DNA from: Paenibacillus taichungensis
GTDB taxonomy: Bacteria; Bacillota; Bacilli; Paenibacillales; Paenibacillaceae
Reading direction: 5' to 3'
Assembly (NCBI RefSeq): GCF_013359905.1
Contig: NZ_JABMCC010000104.1
Location: 268,187 to 332,186, forward strand
Length of the DNA stretch: 64,000 bases
Shown: piece after piece, positions 8,112 to 18,375 of the stretch
How the letters are laid out: each line of letters opens with the position of its first letter
How positions within the stretch are numbered: the first letter of the stretch is position 1
Made by a program: the position numbers and the translations under genes
Notes under the pieces: model-generated
What the model was told of the DNA's origin: nothing
The model's input: the letters and a program-made list of their open reading frames with translations, nothing else
The model's database searches: none

Positions 8112-9554
8112 TCAGGACTGTGAAGCAGATACCGTTTTGAGTGCGGAAGCAAAAGGGAAATACTCCTTCGCATTGTTGTAGGCAATGCCCTGTACGATCT
8201 GTCCAAGCAGCTCCATATCATGCGGTACCTCGCCCTGTTCGGCCCATTCACCGATGAGGTTGCAGACCAGACGGCGGAAATACTCATGTCTTGTGTACGA
8301 GAGGAAACTGCGGGAATCGGTCAGCATGCCGACAAAACGGCTGATTAGACCGACATTCGCCAGCGCCTTCATTTGAGCAAGCATACCGTCCTTCGTATCA
8401 TTGAACCACCAGGCTGCGCCAAGCTGAATTTTGCCTGGAATGCCGCCGCCCTGGAAACTGCCGATAATCGCTGCAAGCACTTCATTATCCCGAGGGTTTA
8501 GGGAATACAGGATTGTTTTCGGTAACGCCTTCTCCTGATCAAGTGCATCTAGCAGGCCGATGACTGCTGAAGAAAGTGGCGTATCATTCACCGCATCATA
8601 TCCTGTATCCGGGCCAAGCTGTGCGAACATCCGACTATTATTGTTGCGGGCCGCATTAATATGGAATTGCATCACCCAGCCCCGATCTGCGTACAGTTTG
8701 CCGAGAAAAGTCAACGTTACCGTCTTGTACTTGTCCTCTTCCTCACGACTGACCTTCTGCCCAGAGAGAGCTTTGGCAAATATAGCCGCTGCTTCCTCCC
8801 GTGTAGCCGCACCAAAAGGTACATAATCAAGTGCATGGTCAGACACCCGGCCTCCTACGGAGTGGAAAAACTCTACCCGTGATTCCAGAGCGGAGAGGAA
8901 TGAGTCATAATCGGAAATCTCCGTACCGGCTGCCTGCGACAACTTGCCTACCCATTCCGAGAAGGTGTCACGGTTCAATTCCAATCCTTTATCTGGACGG
9001 AATGAAGGCAATACTGCGGCATCGAATCCTTCAATCTCCTGAATCTTCAGGTGATATTCCAAGGAATCACATGGATCATCCGTCGTGCATACCACGGTAA
9101 CATTGGATTTGGTAATAAGATCACGTGCACCGAATCCGTCACTGTTCAGCTTGGCATTTACTTTTTCCCAGATGGCCGGGGCGCTCGTCTCATTCAACAC
9201 TTCATAGACACCGAAATAACGCTGTAATTCCAGATGGGACCACGCGTACAGCGGGTTACCAATCATCATCGGTACGGTTTTGGCATACGCCAGAAAACGA
9301 TCGTAATCGGTTACGCCCTCTCCACCCGTAATGTATTGCTCCTCAATTCCGTTTGCGCGCATCAGCCGCCACTTGTAGTGATCACCGTATAACCAAGCCT
9401 CTGTAATATTGCCAAAGGTTTTATTCTCGTAGATTTCCTGTGGACTCAGGTGGCAGTGATAGTCAATAATCGGCATGTCCTTCGCATAGTCCTCATATAA
9501 CTTGATCGCCGTTTCATTGTGCAGCAAAAATTGTTCATCCAGAAAAGACTTCAT
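8112..9554 (-). CDS. uxaC: glucuronate isomerase
   Basis: A 480-residue uronate isomerase converting D-glucuronate to D-fructuronate (and galacturonate to tagaturonate) in the cytoplasm, the first step of hexuronate breakdown. It has the amidohydrolase-type metal site D-Y-H33-C-H35-LSPQEI near the N-terminus and the family blocks KTILYSLNPRDNEVLA, GKIQLGAAWWFNDTKDGM and GMLTDSRSFLSYTRHEYFRR. Length and ends match the family. It is a single-gene unit here: no uxuA, uxuB, kdgK or uronate transporter is nearby. A cre-like palindrome 97 bases upstream suggests catabolite control. Confidence 0.97.
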   Translation of the reverse strand: MKSFLDEQFLLHNETAIKLYEDYAKDMPIIDYHCHLSPQEIYENKTFGNITEAWLYGDHYKWRLMRANGIEEQYITGGEGVTDYDRFLAYAKTVPMMIGNPLYAWSHLELQRYFGVYEVLNETSAPAIWEKVNAKLNSDGFGARDLITKSNVTVVCTTDDPCDSLEYHLKIQEIEGFDAAVLPSFRPDKGLELNRDTFSEWVGKLSQAAGTEISDYDSFLSALESRVEFFHSVGGRVSDHALDYVPFGAATREEAAAIFAKALSGQKVSREEEDKYKTVTLTFLGKLYADRGWVMQFHINAARNNNSRMFAQLGPDTGYDAVNDTPLSSAVIGLLDALDQEKALPKTILYSLNPRDNEVLAAIIGSFQGGGIPGKIQLGAAWWFNDTKDGMLAQMKALANVGLISRFVGMLTDSRSFLSYTRHEYFRRLVCNLIGEWAEQGEVPHDMELLGQIVQGIAYNNAKEYFPFASALKTVSASQS

Positions 9555-9650
9555 TCGCCTCGCACGCTCCCTTTAGGTGAGTTTACGTTCATATGGGTTT
9601 ACTTCCCAATCTTTACGCTACACTGTTTGCCCGCAAAGTTCAATATAAAA

Positions 9651-9664
9651 TGATAGCGTTATCA
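9651..9664. promoter_or_regulatory. cre-like operator upstream of uxaC
   Basis: TGATAGCGTTATCA is nearly palindromic and fits the CcpA/LacI-family consensus TGNAARCGNWWWCA with one mismatch. It lies 97 bases before the uxaC start on the minus strand and 95 bases before the MBL-fold gene on the plus strand. CcpA control of hexuronate genes is known in Bacillus; a local LacI-family regulator is the alternative. Confidence 0.5.
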
Positions 9665-9758
9665 CAAAAGGTTGATTTAGGCATATTTACTGGAACAAGG
9701 TATACTGGTTTTAATCTAATTGATGCTGATCTGAAGATGATAGAAGGAGATGAAATGG

Positions 9759-10508
9759 ATGAAAATAACATTTCTCGGTACAGGAGACATGTTCAGCGTG
9801 GAGCAACACCACAACAGTATGCTGGCCGAATTCGGCGATACACATCTGGTGATTGATTTTCCGGAATCCAACGCAAAAGCATTAAAGGAATACGGCTATC
9901 CCATGACAGATATTCATAATGTGTTTATCACCCATCTGCATGAAGATCATATTAACGGAGTACAGATGCTCGGATATTATTCACAGATTGTGGGCGACCG
10001 CAAGCCACGTCTGTTTATCCACGAAGAACTGGTTGATCCGTTATGGAATATTTTATCCCCAGGCATGCGTTATACAACCGATGGGGAGCGTACGATGAGC
10101 GACTATTATGATATTGTACCTTTACCGGATGGAGGCACATTTGAGCTGGGGGGCGTAACATTTGAGACTTTTCGAACACCACACGTGCCGGGTATGGTCA
10201 GCAATGGCCTTCTTGCAAAGCCCTACTTCTACTATAGTGCGGACAGCACACTGGATCAGGAACGGGTGGAACGGAATGCCGCGGACGTACAGCTGATTTT
10301 CCATGAATGTCATATGCATGATCTGGTGATCAAATCACACACCTCACTGAAGGATCTGCAACAACTGCCTGCCGAAGTGAGACAGAAGACCGTGCTCATG
10401 CATTATCATGATGACTACGCTGATGCGGACAAACGGACACATTTCAACCAAGAACATGATCTAAGAATGGTGGGCACGCTGGAGTCGTTTGAACTGGATA
10501 ATGCGTAA
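9759..10508 (+). CDS. MBL-fold metallo-hydrolase (RNase Z-like)
   Basis: About 249 residues from the ATG at 9759, preferred over ATGs at 9750 and 9755 because AGAAGGAGA ends 8-9 bases upstream. It opens KITFLGTGDMFSVEQHHNSM, an RNase Z/AHL-lactonase style beta strand. It carries the metal motif H59-L-H-E-D-H64, then FETFRTPHVPG, YYSADST and the late LMHYHDDYAD. These are the five metal-binding blocks of the metallo-beta-lactamase fold. The physiological substrate is unknown. It is divergent from uxaC. Confidence 0.85.
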   Translation: MKITFLGTGDMFSVEQHHNSMLAEFGDTHLVIDFPESNAKALKEYGYPMTDIHNVFITHLHEDHINGVQMLGYYSQIVGDRKPRLFIHEELVDPLWNILSPGMRYTTDGERTMSDYYDIVPLPDGGTFELGGVTFETFRTPHVPGMVSNGLLAKPYFYYSADSTLDQERVERNAADVQLIFHECHMHDLVIKSHTSLKDLQQLPAEVRQKTVLMHYHDDYADADKRTHFNQEHDLRMVGTLESFELDNA

Positions 10509-10565
10509 ATAGAGAGTATTGGATAGGTACCGTAATTGTTCTGTATTCTAATGGAGGTAAGTGCT

Positions 10566-10847
10566 ATGGAGTATCGATTTGAACAAGGTTACTTTTTGAT
10601 ATATTCTTCTGCAAGAAGCACAAGTAGTGGAGACATCATGGTTGTTAAATTATTGGACAGACCCTTTAAAGATAGATTTGAATTTCTTGTCAACAGCAAA
10701 AACTATGAATGTACTACACACACTGAATACTTAAACTTTGAGCCTACTTCTCATCATAAACCTGAAAAGCCTGGAGCATTTTCACTGGAACGAAGTGAGT
10801 TCAATCGAATGTGGGATACGATGAATCAGTATTTTGAAAGTACATGA
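10566..10847 (+). CDS. small hypothetical protein
   Basis: A 93-residue protein starting at the ATG at 10566, which has GGAGG 8 bases upstream (the in-frame ATG at 10536 has no such site). It is a soluble, mixed-charge sequence with a beta-rich first half and two cysteines only by chance spacing; no family recognised. It lies 57 bases after the MBL-fold gene and is followed by a probable terminator, so the two may form a transcription unit. Confidence 0.55.
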   Translation: MEYRFEQGYFLIYSSARSTSSGDIMVVKLLDRPFKDRFEFLVNSKNYECTTHTEYLNFEPTSHHKPEKPGAFSLERSEFNRMWDTMNQYFEST

Positions 10848-10868
10848 TTAATGTTTAGTTACCTGAAC

Positions 10869-10923
10869 AGGCAGTACCTGCTCAACTTCCTAACTTGGAA
10901 CTGGTGGGTGCTGCCTTTTTTTA
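10869..10923 (+). terminator. probable rho-independent terminator
   Basis: AGGCAG at 10869-10874 pairs with CTGCCT at 10911-10916, with further imperfect pairing inside (GTACC with GGTGG), followed by seven T residues. It lies 21 bases after the stop of the small hypothetical gene. Confidence 0.6.
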
Positions 10924-11088
10924 TTCTTCTTTCTACCATGACTTTATATATATATTCTTTTGCCCTCGGAGACGGCTCAGCCTGCATAAAAATAATCTTC
11001 TGTTCGCTGATCATTCGCCCATAGGAGATTTTTTATATACATATCTGTATAACTATGGCTTATATTGTTGTCAATCTCTGCCTTTAGC

Positions 11089-11288
11089 CTCTAACGAACA
11101 TGAGAAGCCTTATCCGAGTTAAATTCGAGGTTTCCATATTCTAACGAATCTCAGACACTCTAGTCTAATGGTGTTGCTCCAATTGGGACTATTTTAATCG
11201 TTTTCAAGAATAATAAAGTTACTGAGATTCGTTAGAATTCCCGTAACGCTAATTTAGTGGAAATAAGGTGCGCTGAGTTCGTTAGGAT
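11089..11288. repeat. ~200 bp imperfect palindromic intergenic element with nested CTAACGAA repeats
   Basis: The 574-base gap between the small hypothetical gene and the amylase gene holds no convincing gene but has a clear structure. A perfect 17-base inverted pair, ATTCTAACGAATCTCAG at 11138-11154 and its complement at 11222-11238, is nested inside an outer pair, CTAACGAAC near 11091 and GTTCGTTAG near 11277. Aligning the left arm with the reverse complement of the right arm shows similarity along some 65 bases. The centre (about 11160-11217) is AT-rich. It resembles a small non-autonomous or REP-type element, or a structured RNA. No target-site duplication or transposase is evident. Confidence 0.6.
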
Positions 11289-11316
11289 GGAGCTTTAGTC
11301 GTACTTGAGAAAATGC

Positions 11317-11352
11317 AAACCACCTGAACATATGAGCCTGTTCAGGTGGTTT
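11317..11352 (-). terminator. terminator of the alpha-amylase gene
   Basis: A perfect 14-base-pair hairpin (AAACCACCTGAACA with TGTTCAGGTGGTTT, 8-base loop), followed on the minus strand by a T-rich stretch. It lies 70 bases beyond the amylase stop. Confidence 0.75.
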
Positions 11353-11421
11353 AACGATCTGTATACTGTTTTTCATATTTATCTGTACGTTTCTGCAGTT
11401 AACTGTCGATATTTCATTCTA

Positions 11422-12903
11422 TTACTCAGCGTCTGCACGATCCTCACCCTGATCCGGGAGAGCCCACACGGAGACGCCCCCACCACATACATGGAAGGTG
11501 GCCCAGCCGTCTTTCTCAATAGTAATGCTATCCTCGCAGCTGTGCGTCAGATCGGTCCAGACTTCGCCAGCACGGTGTTCGCCAACAAACATTCGTTTCT
11601 CACCATCATCACCATTCGAGATAACTACTGCACAACCGGAGCCTTCGATTTCGTCCACCCCGCGGCGTACCCACCCAATCGTGTTCGCGTGATCGAAGTA
11701 ATCCTCTTGCTCTCCATAAGCTTTGTCGTAACGGGCTGACATCAGAATGTCCAGAATGTCCTTCTTACCCTCGACAGGTTCGGGACCTCCGATGCCGTAA
11801 TAATCACCGTAAAAGACAACCGGGTAACCGTCGCGACGCAGCAGCGTCAGCGCATAGGCGCTCGGCTTGAACCAATCACCTACCCAGGATTCCAGCGCTT
11901 CATGCGGTTGGGAATCATGGTTATCGACAAACGTTACAGCATGCGTTGGATGTGTCTGCACCAGGGTATCATCAAAAATCTTGGAAAGATCGAAATCCCG
12001 CCCAGTCAGAGAGGCTTCATGAAGTTTGTAATGCAGGGACACATCGAACAGATCAATCTGATAGTCCACCGTATCCAGAAATTCACGGCATGCATCGAGA
12101 TTGGAGTTCCAGAACTCGCCCACAATGTAGAAATCCTGCCCCCGTTTGCGGATCATCTCAGCAGCGAATTCCTTGATGAATTCGTGGTTGATATGCTTGA
12201 TCGCATCCAGTCGAAAACCGCTGCATTGCAGCGTATCGATGAGCCATTTTCCCCATTGGAGCATTTCCTGCCGGACATCCGGGTGATTGTAATCGATATT
12301 GGCGAACATCAGGTAATCATAGTTGCCGAACTCATCGTCGACATTTTGATTCCAGTTCTTGTTCTCCCCTGCAATGCGGAACACACCGCTCCGTTCTTCC
12401 TTGGCATCAAAGTCTGTACCGTTGAAGTGTTCGGCGTTCCATTTGAAAGAGGAGTATTGATCCCCGCGACCCGGAAATGTGAATTTGGTCCAACCCTCAA
12501 TCTCGAACGGTTTGGAGATTTCCTTCAATCTATCATTGGGATCGACCTCAATTACCTTGAAGACTTCCGTCTCATCCGCACCCGCCTTATGGTTCATCAC
12601 CAAATCCACATAGACGGCAACACCATTCTTCTGGCACTCGGCAATCGCATCCACCAGTTCCTGCTTGGTACCGTATTTGGTGCGCACGCTGCCTTTCTGG
12701 TCAAATTCGCCCAGATCGTACAGGTCATATACGCCGTAACCGGTATCCTCAGGAGATACGGCTTTGGTCACCGGAGGCACCCACACGGAGTCAATGCCTT
12801 TGGCTTTCAGTTCTGGCGCCATTTCGGCCAATCGTTTCCAGTGGTTTCCGTCTGCGGCCAGGTGCCATTCAAAAAACTGCATCATCGTATGATTTCTCTT
12901 CAT
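11422..12903 (-). CDS. cytoplasmic alpha-amylase (GH13)
   Basis: A 493-residue GH13 enzyme, from the ATG at 12903 with AAGGAGGT 9 bases upstream. It has no signal peptide, so it should act on internal or imported maltodextrins or glycogen. Catalytic residues are all visible: nucleophile Asp233 in GFRLDAIKHI, acid/base Glu263 in YIVGEFW, and Asp330 in VTFVDNHDSQ. The first conserved region is VYVDLVMNHKAGAD (about 97-110). N-terminal MMQFFEWHLAADGNHW is the mark of the AmyS-like/liquefying subfamily (GH13_5). It is transcribed alone, 166 bases after the helicase stop. Confidence 0.95.
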   Translation of the reverse strand: MKRNHTMMQFFEWHLAADGNHWKRLAEMAPELKAKGIDSVWVPPVTKAVSPEDTGYGVYDLYDLGEFDQKGSVRTKYGTKQELVDAIAECQKNGVAVYVDLVMNHKAGADETEVFKVIEVDPNDRLKEISKPFEIEGWTKFTFPGRGDQYSSFKWNAEHFNGTDFDAKEERSGVFRIAGENKNWNQNVDDEFGNYDYLMFANIDYNHPDVRQEMLQWGKWLIDTLQCSGFRLDAIKHINHEFIKEFAAEMIRKRGQDFYIVGEFWNSNLDACREFLDTVDYQIDLFDVSLHYKLHEASLTGRDFDLSKIFDDTLVQTHPTHAVTFVDNHDSQPHEALESWVGDWFKPSAYALTLLRRDGYPVVFYGDYYGIGGPEPVEGKKDILDILMSARYDKAYGEQEDYFDHANTIGWVRRGVDEIEGSGCAVVISNGDDGEKRMFVGEHRAGEVWTDLTHSCEDSITIEKDGWATFHVCGGGVSVWALPDQGEDRADAE

Positions 12904-13069
12904 TCCCAACCGACCTCCTTGATTGCTTTCGAAGCGGACCACGGCACGCATCTGTATCGTCCTTGTTCGTTCGTATGCTATCCAAGTAATACCCTTTTCG
13001 GCCTATCCTTCAATCATGCACAGAAAAGAAAGCTGAAAAGTCTACGATCGATCTTTTAGCTATAAATCG

Positions 13070-15391
13070 TTATTTGGGTGAAATCCGTGTGTAGTCTTGC
13101 CATTCCTCGGGTAGCAATGATCGATACGGTTCCTCGGTGAAACGATCGTCAACCAGCACCAGTACGCCCTTGTCCTCTTCCGTACGTATCAGCCTTCCAC
13201 CTGCCTGCAATACCTTGTTCATACCGGGGAAAACATAGGCATAATTGAATCCGTTGCGCCCTGTCCGACTATAATAATCGCGGAGTACGTTGTTCTCCAG
13301 ACCAATCTGGGGAAGTCCGGCCCCGACCACCACAACTCCATTCAGACGATCACCCGGCAGATCCACACCTTCGGAAAATACACCGCCCATAACGGCAAAT
13401 ACCAACCGTGTTCGTTCAGGATGTGGCTGGAACGCGTTCAGGAACGCCTCCCGTTCCTCTTCACTCATGCCCTGCTCCTGCATCACGACTTCTGCCTCGC
13501 CAGGCTGTTCCATATACGTGCCATGTACTTCGCGCATATAAGGATAGGATGGGAAAAAGACGAGCAGGTTGCTATGCGGCCACTCGGCAACCAATTGGCG
13601 CAGCATATTGGCAATAGGCTGTCTGGATCTTTCACGATCCCGGTAGCGAATCGATAATGGCAGCAATCTCACATCCAGCTGCTCCCGCTGGAAAGGCGAA
13701 GCAATACGCAGGGTATAATCCTCTTCCTCCGCACCTAGCATATCCCGGTAATATCCAAGAGGTGACAATGTCGCAGAGAAATGAATGGTAGAACGGAACC
13801 CTTTGGCAGTCTGGCGCAGCAGCACAGATGGATCCAGGCAGAACAGCTTCACTCGCACTTCACTTCGTACACATTCCGCATAGGTAATGAAGCGTTCATC
13901 GTAGAGCTTGGCAATACGCAGGAAATTCTGTGCGGTGAAATAGGCTGCCAGCAGCAATTCATCCGTCTCGGCATTTCCCGAACCGCCTTCAACAAGGCAT
14001 TGCTCCGCAACCATGACAAAAGGTTCCAGCAGTTCAATCAGTTCCTCCGGCGCCTCCTGTTGCAGCAATTTGCCCTCATCTCCACCGTTTTTGCGGAGCG
14101 TAATCAGGTATTTGTCTATGTCGCCCGTTCGATCCGCAATAGCTTTGGCGGCGGTCACACTGCTGCCCAGCGTTTGGAATTCCCTTTTGACATCCAAAAA
14201 GACGGCCTTTTCCAACTCTGCCGAAAACATCATCCGTCCCCGATCGACCAGATTATGTGCCTCATCGACCAATAATACCGTCTTGCGCTTCTGCTCCTCC
14301 AACATGCGTTTGAGCGAGATACGCGGATCGAAAATATAGTTATAGTCGCAGATCACCGCATCGGCTGCATACGCAGCATCCAGTGAAAATTCAAACGGAC
14401 ATACCCGATGCTTACGTGCGTACTGTTCAATAACCGGGCGTGTCATTAACGTCTCATGTTCCAGCATATCCAGCACAGCTCCGTTAATACGGTCATAATA
14501 TCCTTCACACATGCCACACTGTCCCGTATCACAGGCTTCCTCTTCCTTGAAACAGATCTTGTCCTTCGCGGTCAGACTGATCACATGCATCTTCAATCCT
14601 TCCGCCTGCATCCGGGCAAAAGCCTCTTCTGCCGCCACTCGCGTCGTCGTTCTTGCGGTCAGATAGAACAATCGTTTGGCTTCTCCTTCACCAATGGCCT
14701 TGACCGTGGGAAACAGTACGGACATCGTTTTGCCAATACCTGTTGGCGCTTTCGCCATCAGACCCTGTCCCTCGCGAATTGTCTTGTATACGGCTCCTGC
14801 CAGCTTGCGCTGTCCCTCCCTGTATTTGCGAAAAGGAAAAGGCAGCTCTCGCACGCTTATATCGCGCTTCTCTTCGTACGCCACAATCATCTCTGCATAT
14901 GGTGCGTAACCAGCGACCAACTCTGCTGCAAACTGTTCCAGCTCCTGCCGTTCCAGCATCCGCCGAAACCGTCTTTCCTCATTATTCACGGTGTGCACGT
15001 ATGTAAGCTGTACCTGCATACGGGGTTCATCATGCTGAACGGCGTACATATAGGCATACATCATGGCTTGCGCCCAGTGTACTGGGGCCCCATCGCCCAG
15101 ATCGTCCAGGTTGCCCGCAGTTGATTTGATCTCATCCACCGTCAGCTGACCATCCAGACGAATCAGTCCGTCACATCGTCCCTCCACCACGTAGGTCAAG
15201 TCTCCATGCTGCAGTTCCACTTCGAGAACCACTTCTTTCAAATCCTCTTCTGTGTAATCCTTCTGCACCCGCTGGTGTATCCGAGTTCCCTCCTGCATCG
15301 ATGCATTGGTGCGGAACCCTGGACGTATGCTGCCACTGCGGTACACATATTCCACCAAAGGCCTGACTGATATTCGAATTGCGGTTGTCAT
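13070..15391 (-). CDS. PD-(D/E)XK nuclease-like/XPD-DinG family helicase fusion
   Basis: A 773-residue DNA helicase with two parts. Residues ~1-170 look like a RecB/Cas4-type PD-(D/E)XK nuclease: H39 in RIHQR, D74 in EGRCDGLI, E87-x-K89 in VDEIK and the downstream QAMMYAYMYA helix. Residues ~190-773 are a superfamily 2 XPD/DinG helicase: Walker A APTGIGKT 215-222, cysteines C280, C287, C292, C295 and C331 consistent with an Fe-S cluster domain, Walker B VDEAH 375-379, and C-terminal GGVFSEGVDLPG and QAGGRLIRTEEDKG. It probably processes damaged or branched DNA. Both parts keep their key residues. Nuclease activity is inferred. Confidence 0.88.
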   Translation of the reverse strand: MTTAIRISVRPLVEYVYRSGSIRPGFRTNASMQEGTRIHQRVQKDYTEEDLKEVVLEVELQHGDLTYVVEGRCDGLIRLDGQLTVDEIKSTAGNLDDLGDGAPVHWAQAMMYAYMYAVQHDEPRMQVQLTYVHTVNNEERRFRRMLERQELEQFAAELVAGYAPYAEMIVAYEEKRDISVRELPFPFRKYREGQRKLAGAVYKTIREGQGLMAKAPTGIGKTMSVLFPTVKAIGEGEAKRLFYLTARTTTRVAAEEAFARMQAEGLKMHVISLTAKDKICFKEEEACDTGQCGMCEGYYDRINGAVLDMLEHETLMTRPVIEQYARKHRVCPFEFSLDAAYAADAVICDYNYIFDPRISLKRMLEEQKRKTVLLVDEAHNLVDRGRMMFSAELEKAVFLDVKREFQTLGSSVTAAKAIADRTGDIDKYLITLRKNGGDEGKLLQQEAPEELIELLEPFVMVAEQCLVEGGSGNAETDELLLAAYFTAQNFLRIAKLYDERFITYAECVRSEVRVKLFCLDPSVLLRQTAKGFRSTIHFSATLSPLGYYRDMLGAEEEDYTLRIASPFQREQLDVRLLPLSIRYRDRERSRQPIANMLRQLVAEWPHSNLLVFFPSYPYMREVHGTYMEQPGEAEVVMQEQGMSEEEREAFLNAFQPHPERTRLVFAVMGGVFSEGVDLPGDRLNGVVVVGAGLPQIGLENNVLRDYYSRTGRNGFNYAYVFPGMNKVLQAGGRLIRTEEDKGVLVLVDDRFTEEPYRSLLPEEWQDYTRISPK

Positions 15392-15496
15392 GCGATCACC
15401 CGTTCTGTTTGTAGTGACTATACTTTATCACGAAAAGCAGTGCTCAAACCAGCCAATCAGCGGATTGGACTCGTCCCTTCCCATATGCTATGTTGA

Positions 15497-16027
<531 letters not shown>

Positions 16028-16333
16028 ACGAACGGGAGCAAACCGGATGTTATGCTCCAGAACCTGTATGCAAGTCTACAGATATACGGTGATTACATTT
16101 TGGGTAAGCATCATTTGATTATTTGTACTTAAAATGCAACCTCTTCCGCCTCTTCCTCAATGGAAGGGGCTTTTTGTATATGTGAGGTCATGAATGACCC
16201 CAAGCGCCTCTCTCCTTTTTCCAATAATTGAAAGAAATGAGCAACCAAGAAGTTCGGTGCTTTTGACACGACATACCATGAGATAGCATAATACTTGTTA
16301 AATGAAACTTCGGAAAGGAAGGAAGGCGGTAAC

Positions 16334-18322
16334 TTGTCACGCAATTCACTCACCCGGTTTCTAAGCGGACCGTTTATAGTGTTCACCGTTATTATGATGA
16401 TCAAAAGCTCTCTGGCCTGGATTGTGATCTTCGATGACATCCCCGTCTGGAAACCGCTGCTGACAGAGTTGCCGCTGATCTGGATCTGCTTCTGTCTGAT
16501 TGAGTGGTTTGCAGCCAAGCGTCGGATGTGGCTCTATCTAGGGCTAAATCTGGTGCTATCGGGCATCTTCTTCGCAGCGATCATGTATTACAAATATTAT
16601 GGGGTCATTGTTAATTATCACGCACTCGCACAGGTTAATCAGGTAACCTCGGTCAAGAGCAGCATGTTCTCTTTGCTCGATCCGTATTATTTGTTTATTT
16701 TTGCAGATATTCTGGTTATCGCGGGGATTCTGATTCGTCGGCGGATCAAGCTCGGCGGGACTGAACGTCCAGGCAGAGTGCCGCTTGAACGAAGGGTCAG
16801 AAGACGGATTGCCTCAGTCATTCTGATTCTATCGATGATGCTGTGCATGCTCAACATATACCCCAATCGGGCGAGTATGAGCGAGATTACACAGGCGGAG
16901 CAGATGGGTATTCTTGGTTACGAAGCGTACACCATCCTGGCTGATCGGCCTGACAAACCCGTGCCCCTCGATCAAATCGATCAGAATCATATCGACGAGA
17001 TTAAACAAACGACAGCACTGCCCGCTGTTGTGAAGGAGGGTGCAGCCAAAGGACGCAACGTCATTGTCCTCCAGCTCGAATCATTCCAGAACTTCCTGAT
17101 CGGATTGCAGGTGGACGGACAAGAAGTTACCCCCAATCTGAATAAGTTGGCGGGACAAAGCCTGTATTTCCCGAACTTTTATCAGCAAGTCGGACAGGGA
17201 AATACGTCGGATGCCGAGTTTGTGGTAAATACATCGTTTTACACGCCGCCCAACGGGGCTGCAACTACCGTCTATGCCAATAAGGAATTGCCAAGTCTGC
17301 CCAGGCTAATGTCCGCGAACGGTTATCAGACAGCCACATTCCATACGAATGATGTGCACTTCTGGAATCGGGATCAGTTATACAAGGCGCTTGGATTCGA
17401 CCAGTATTATGACATAAATTATTTCGGAACAGAGAATTCCATCGCCTTCTCGGCATCGGATGAAGTGCTGTACAGCAAGACACTGGATAAACTCGAGGCC
17501 ATGCAGGCATCAGGGTCACCTTTCTATGCACAAATCATATCCATGTCTGCACACCATCCTTACCATTTGCCAGAAGATAAGAAAAGTCTGACGTTGCCGG
17601 AACGCTACGTTAATACGTTGCCTGGGGATTATCTTGTGTCCCAGCATTATGCCGATCAGGCGGTTGGACAATTTATTGAGGGACTTAAGGAACGTGGACT
17701 ATGGGAAAATAGCCTGCTGGTCATTTACGGTGATCATCTTGGTCTGCCTATATACTCGCTGAATCGGACTGATGAGAAGCTGATGCAGGAAATCTACGGT
17801 CGGGAGTACACGTCTGCGGACATGATCAATATTCCACTTATCGTCACGGCTCCTGGCATCACGCCGGCAGCTCAGCTGGAAAAGATCGGAGGACAGGTGG
17901 ATATTCTGCCAACGATCGCCGGGTTGACCGGTTCCTCTCTCCAGAACCAACTGTATTTCGGGCAGGATTTGCTGCGTGAGGGAAATAATCTGCTGCCAGA
18001 GCGCTATTATCTGCCCTCCGGTTCCGTACTGAACGATGCTTCACTGTTCGTTCCTGAGACGGGGTACGGTGATGGTACTCATTACTCTCTTGCGGATGCC
18101 GGGAGACAGGATGTCGTTTCGGCAGAGCCTGATCAGGAGAAGGCGACGATTCCGGACAGTCTAGAGGATGAACCGGCCGTGCCCGCATCTGCCATACCAA
18201 CCGAAGAGGGCTCGACCTCTTCCGAATTTATTACGAAAGAACAGTACGAACGGGCTTTGGATCTTCTCCACTTATCCAACAGTTATCTGAGTCAGTTACC
18301 GAATCGAAATGCAGTGAAATGA
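16334..18322 (+). CDS. LTA synthase-like sulfatase-family membrane protein
   Basis: About 662 residues from a TTG at 16334, which has a purine-rich GGAAGGAAGGCGG just upstream; an in-frame ATG at 16295 has no ribosome binding site. Several membrane helices fill the first ~180 residues, then an extracellular sulfatase-fold domain. Markers: NVIVLQLESFQN with metal Glu, VGQGNTSDAEF with the nucleophile Thr (about residue 291), MSAHHPYHLP and VIYGDHLGL. LtaS enzymes polymerise glycerophosphate from phosphatidylglycerol onto a lipid anchor outside the cell. The C-terminal ~80 residues are polar and low-complexity. It could be a paralogue such as a primase or YvgJ type. Single gene with its own terminator. 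Confidence 0.9.
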   Translation: MSRNSLTRFLSGPFIVFTVIMMIKSSLAWIVIFDDIPVWKPLLTELPLIWICFCLIEWFAAKRRMWLYLGLNLVLSGIFFAAIMYYKYYGVIVNYHALAQVNQVTSVKSSMFSLLDPYYLFIFADILVIAGILIRRRIKLGGTERPGRVPLERRVRRRIASVILILSMMLCMLNIYPNRASMSEITQAEQMGILGYEAYTILADRPDKPVPLDQIDQNHIDEIKQTTALPAVVKEGAAKGRNVIVLQLESFQNFLIGLQVDGQEVTPNLNKLAGQSLYFPNFYQQVGQGNTSDAEFVVNTSFYTPPNGAATTVYANKELPSLPRLMSANGYQTATFHTNDVHFWNRDQLYKALGFDQYYDINYFGTENSIAFSASDEVLYSKTLDKLEAMQASGSPFYAQIISMSAHHPYHLPEDKKSLTLPERYVNTLPGDYLVSQHYADQAVGQFIEGLKERGLWENSLLVIYGDHLGLPIYSLNRTDEKLMQEIYGREYTSADMINIPLIVTAPGITPAAQLEKIGGQVDILPTIAGLTGSSLQNQLYFGQDLLREGNNLLPERYYLPSGSVLNDASLFVPETGYGDGTHYSLADAGRQDVVSAEPDQEKATIPDSLEDEPAVPASAIPTEEGSTSSEFITKEQYERALDLLHLSNSYLSQLPNRNAVK

Positions 18323-18375
18323 TACAACATGCACAATGAAATTATCTTTCACTTTTAATTCATGATGAAAAAGAC

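Noticed and set aside
10895..11122. possible 75-codon gene in the intergenic repeat region
   Set aside because: No ribosome binding site, starts inside a terminator, and overlaps the palindromic element.
11089..11288. CRISPR array
   Set aside because: The repeats are inverted, few and unevenly spaced, with no spacer pattern or cas genes.
11902..13059. 385-codon open frame on the plus strand antisense to the alpha-amylase gene
   Set aside because: It is the complement of a gene with all GH13 catalytic motifs and has no recognisable domain or ribosome binding site.
14456..15124. 222-codon frame antisense to the helicase
   Set aside because: Mirrors the helicase reading frame; composition (many His, Cys, Ser) is typical of a shadow frame.
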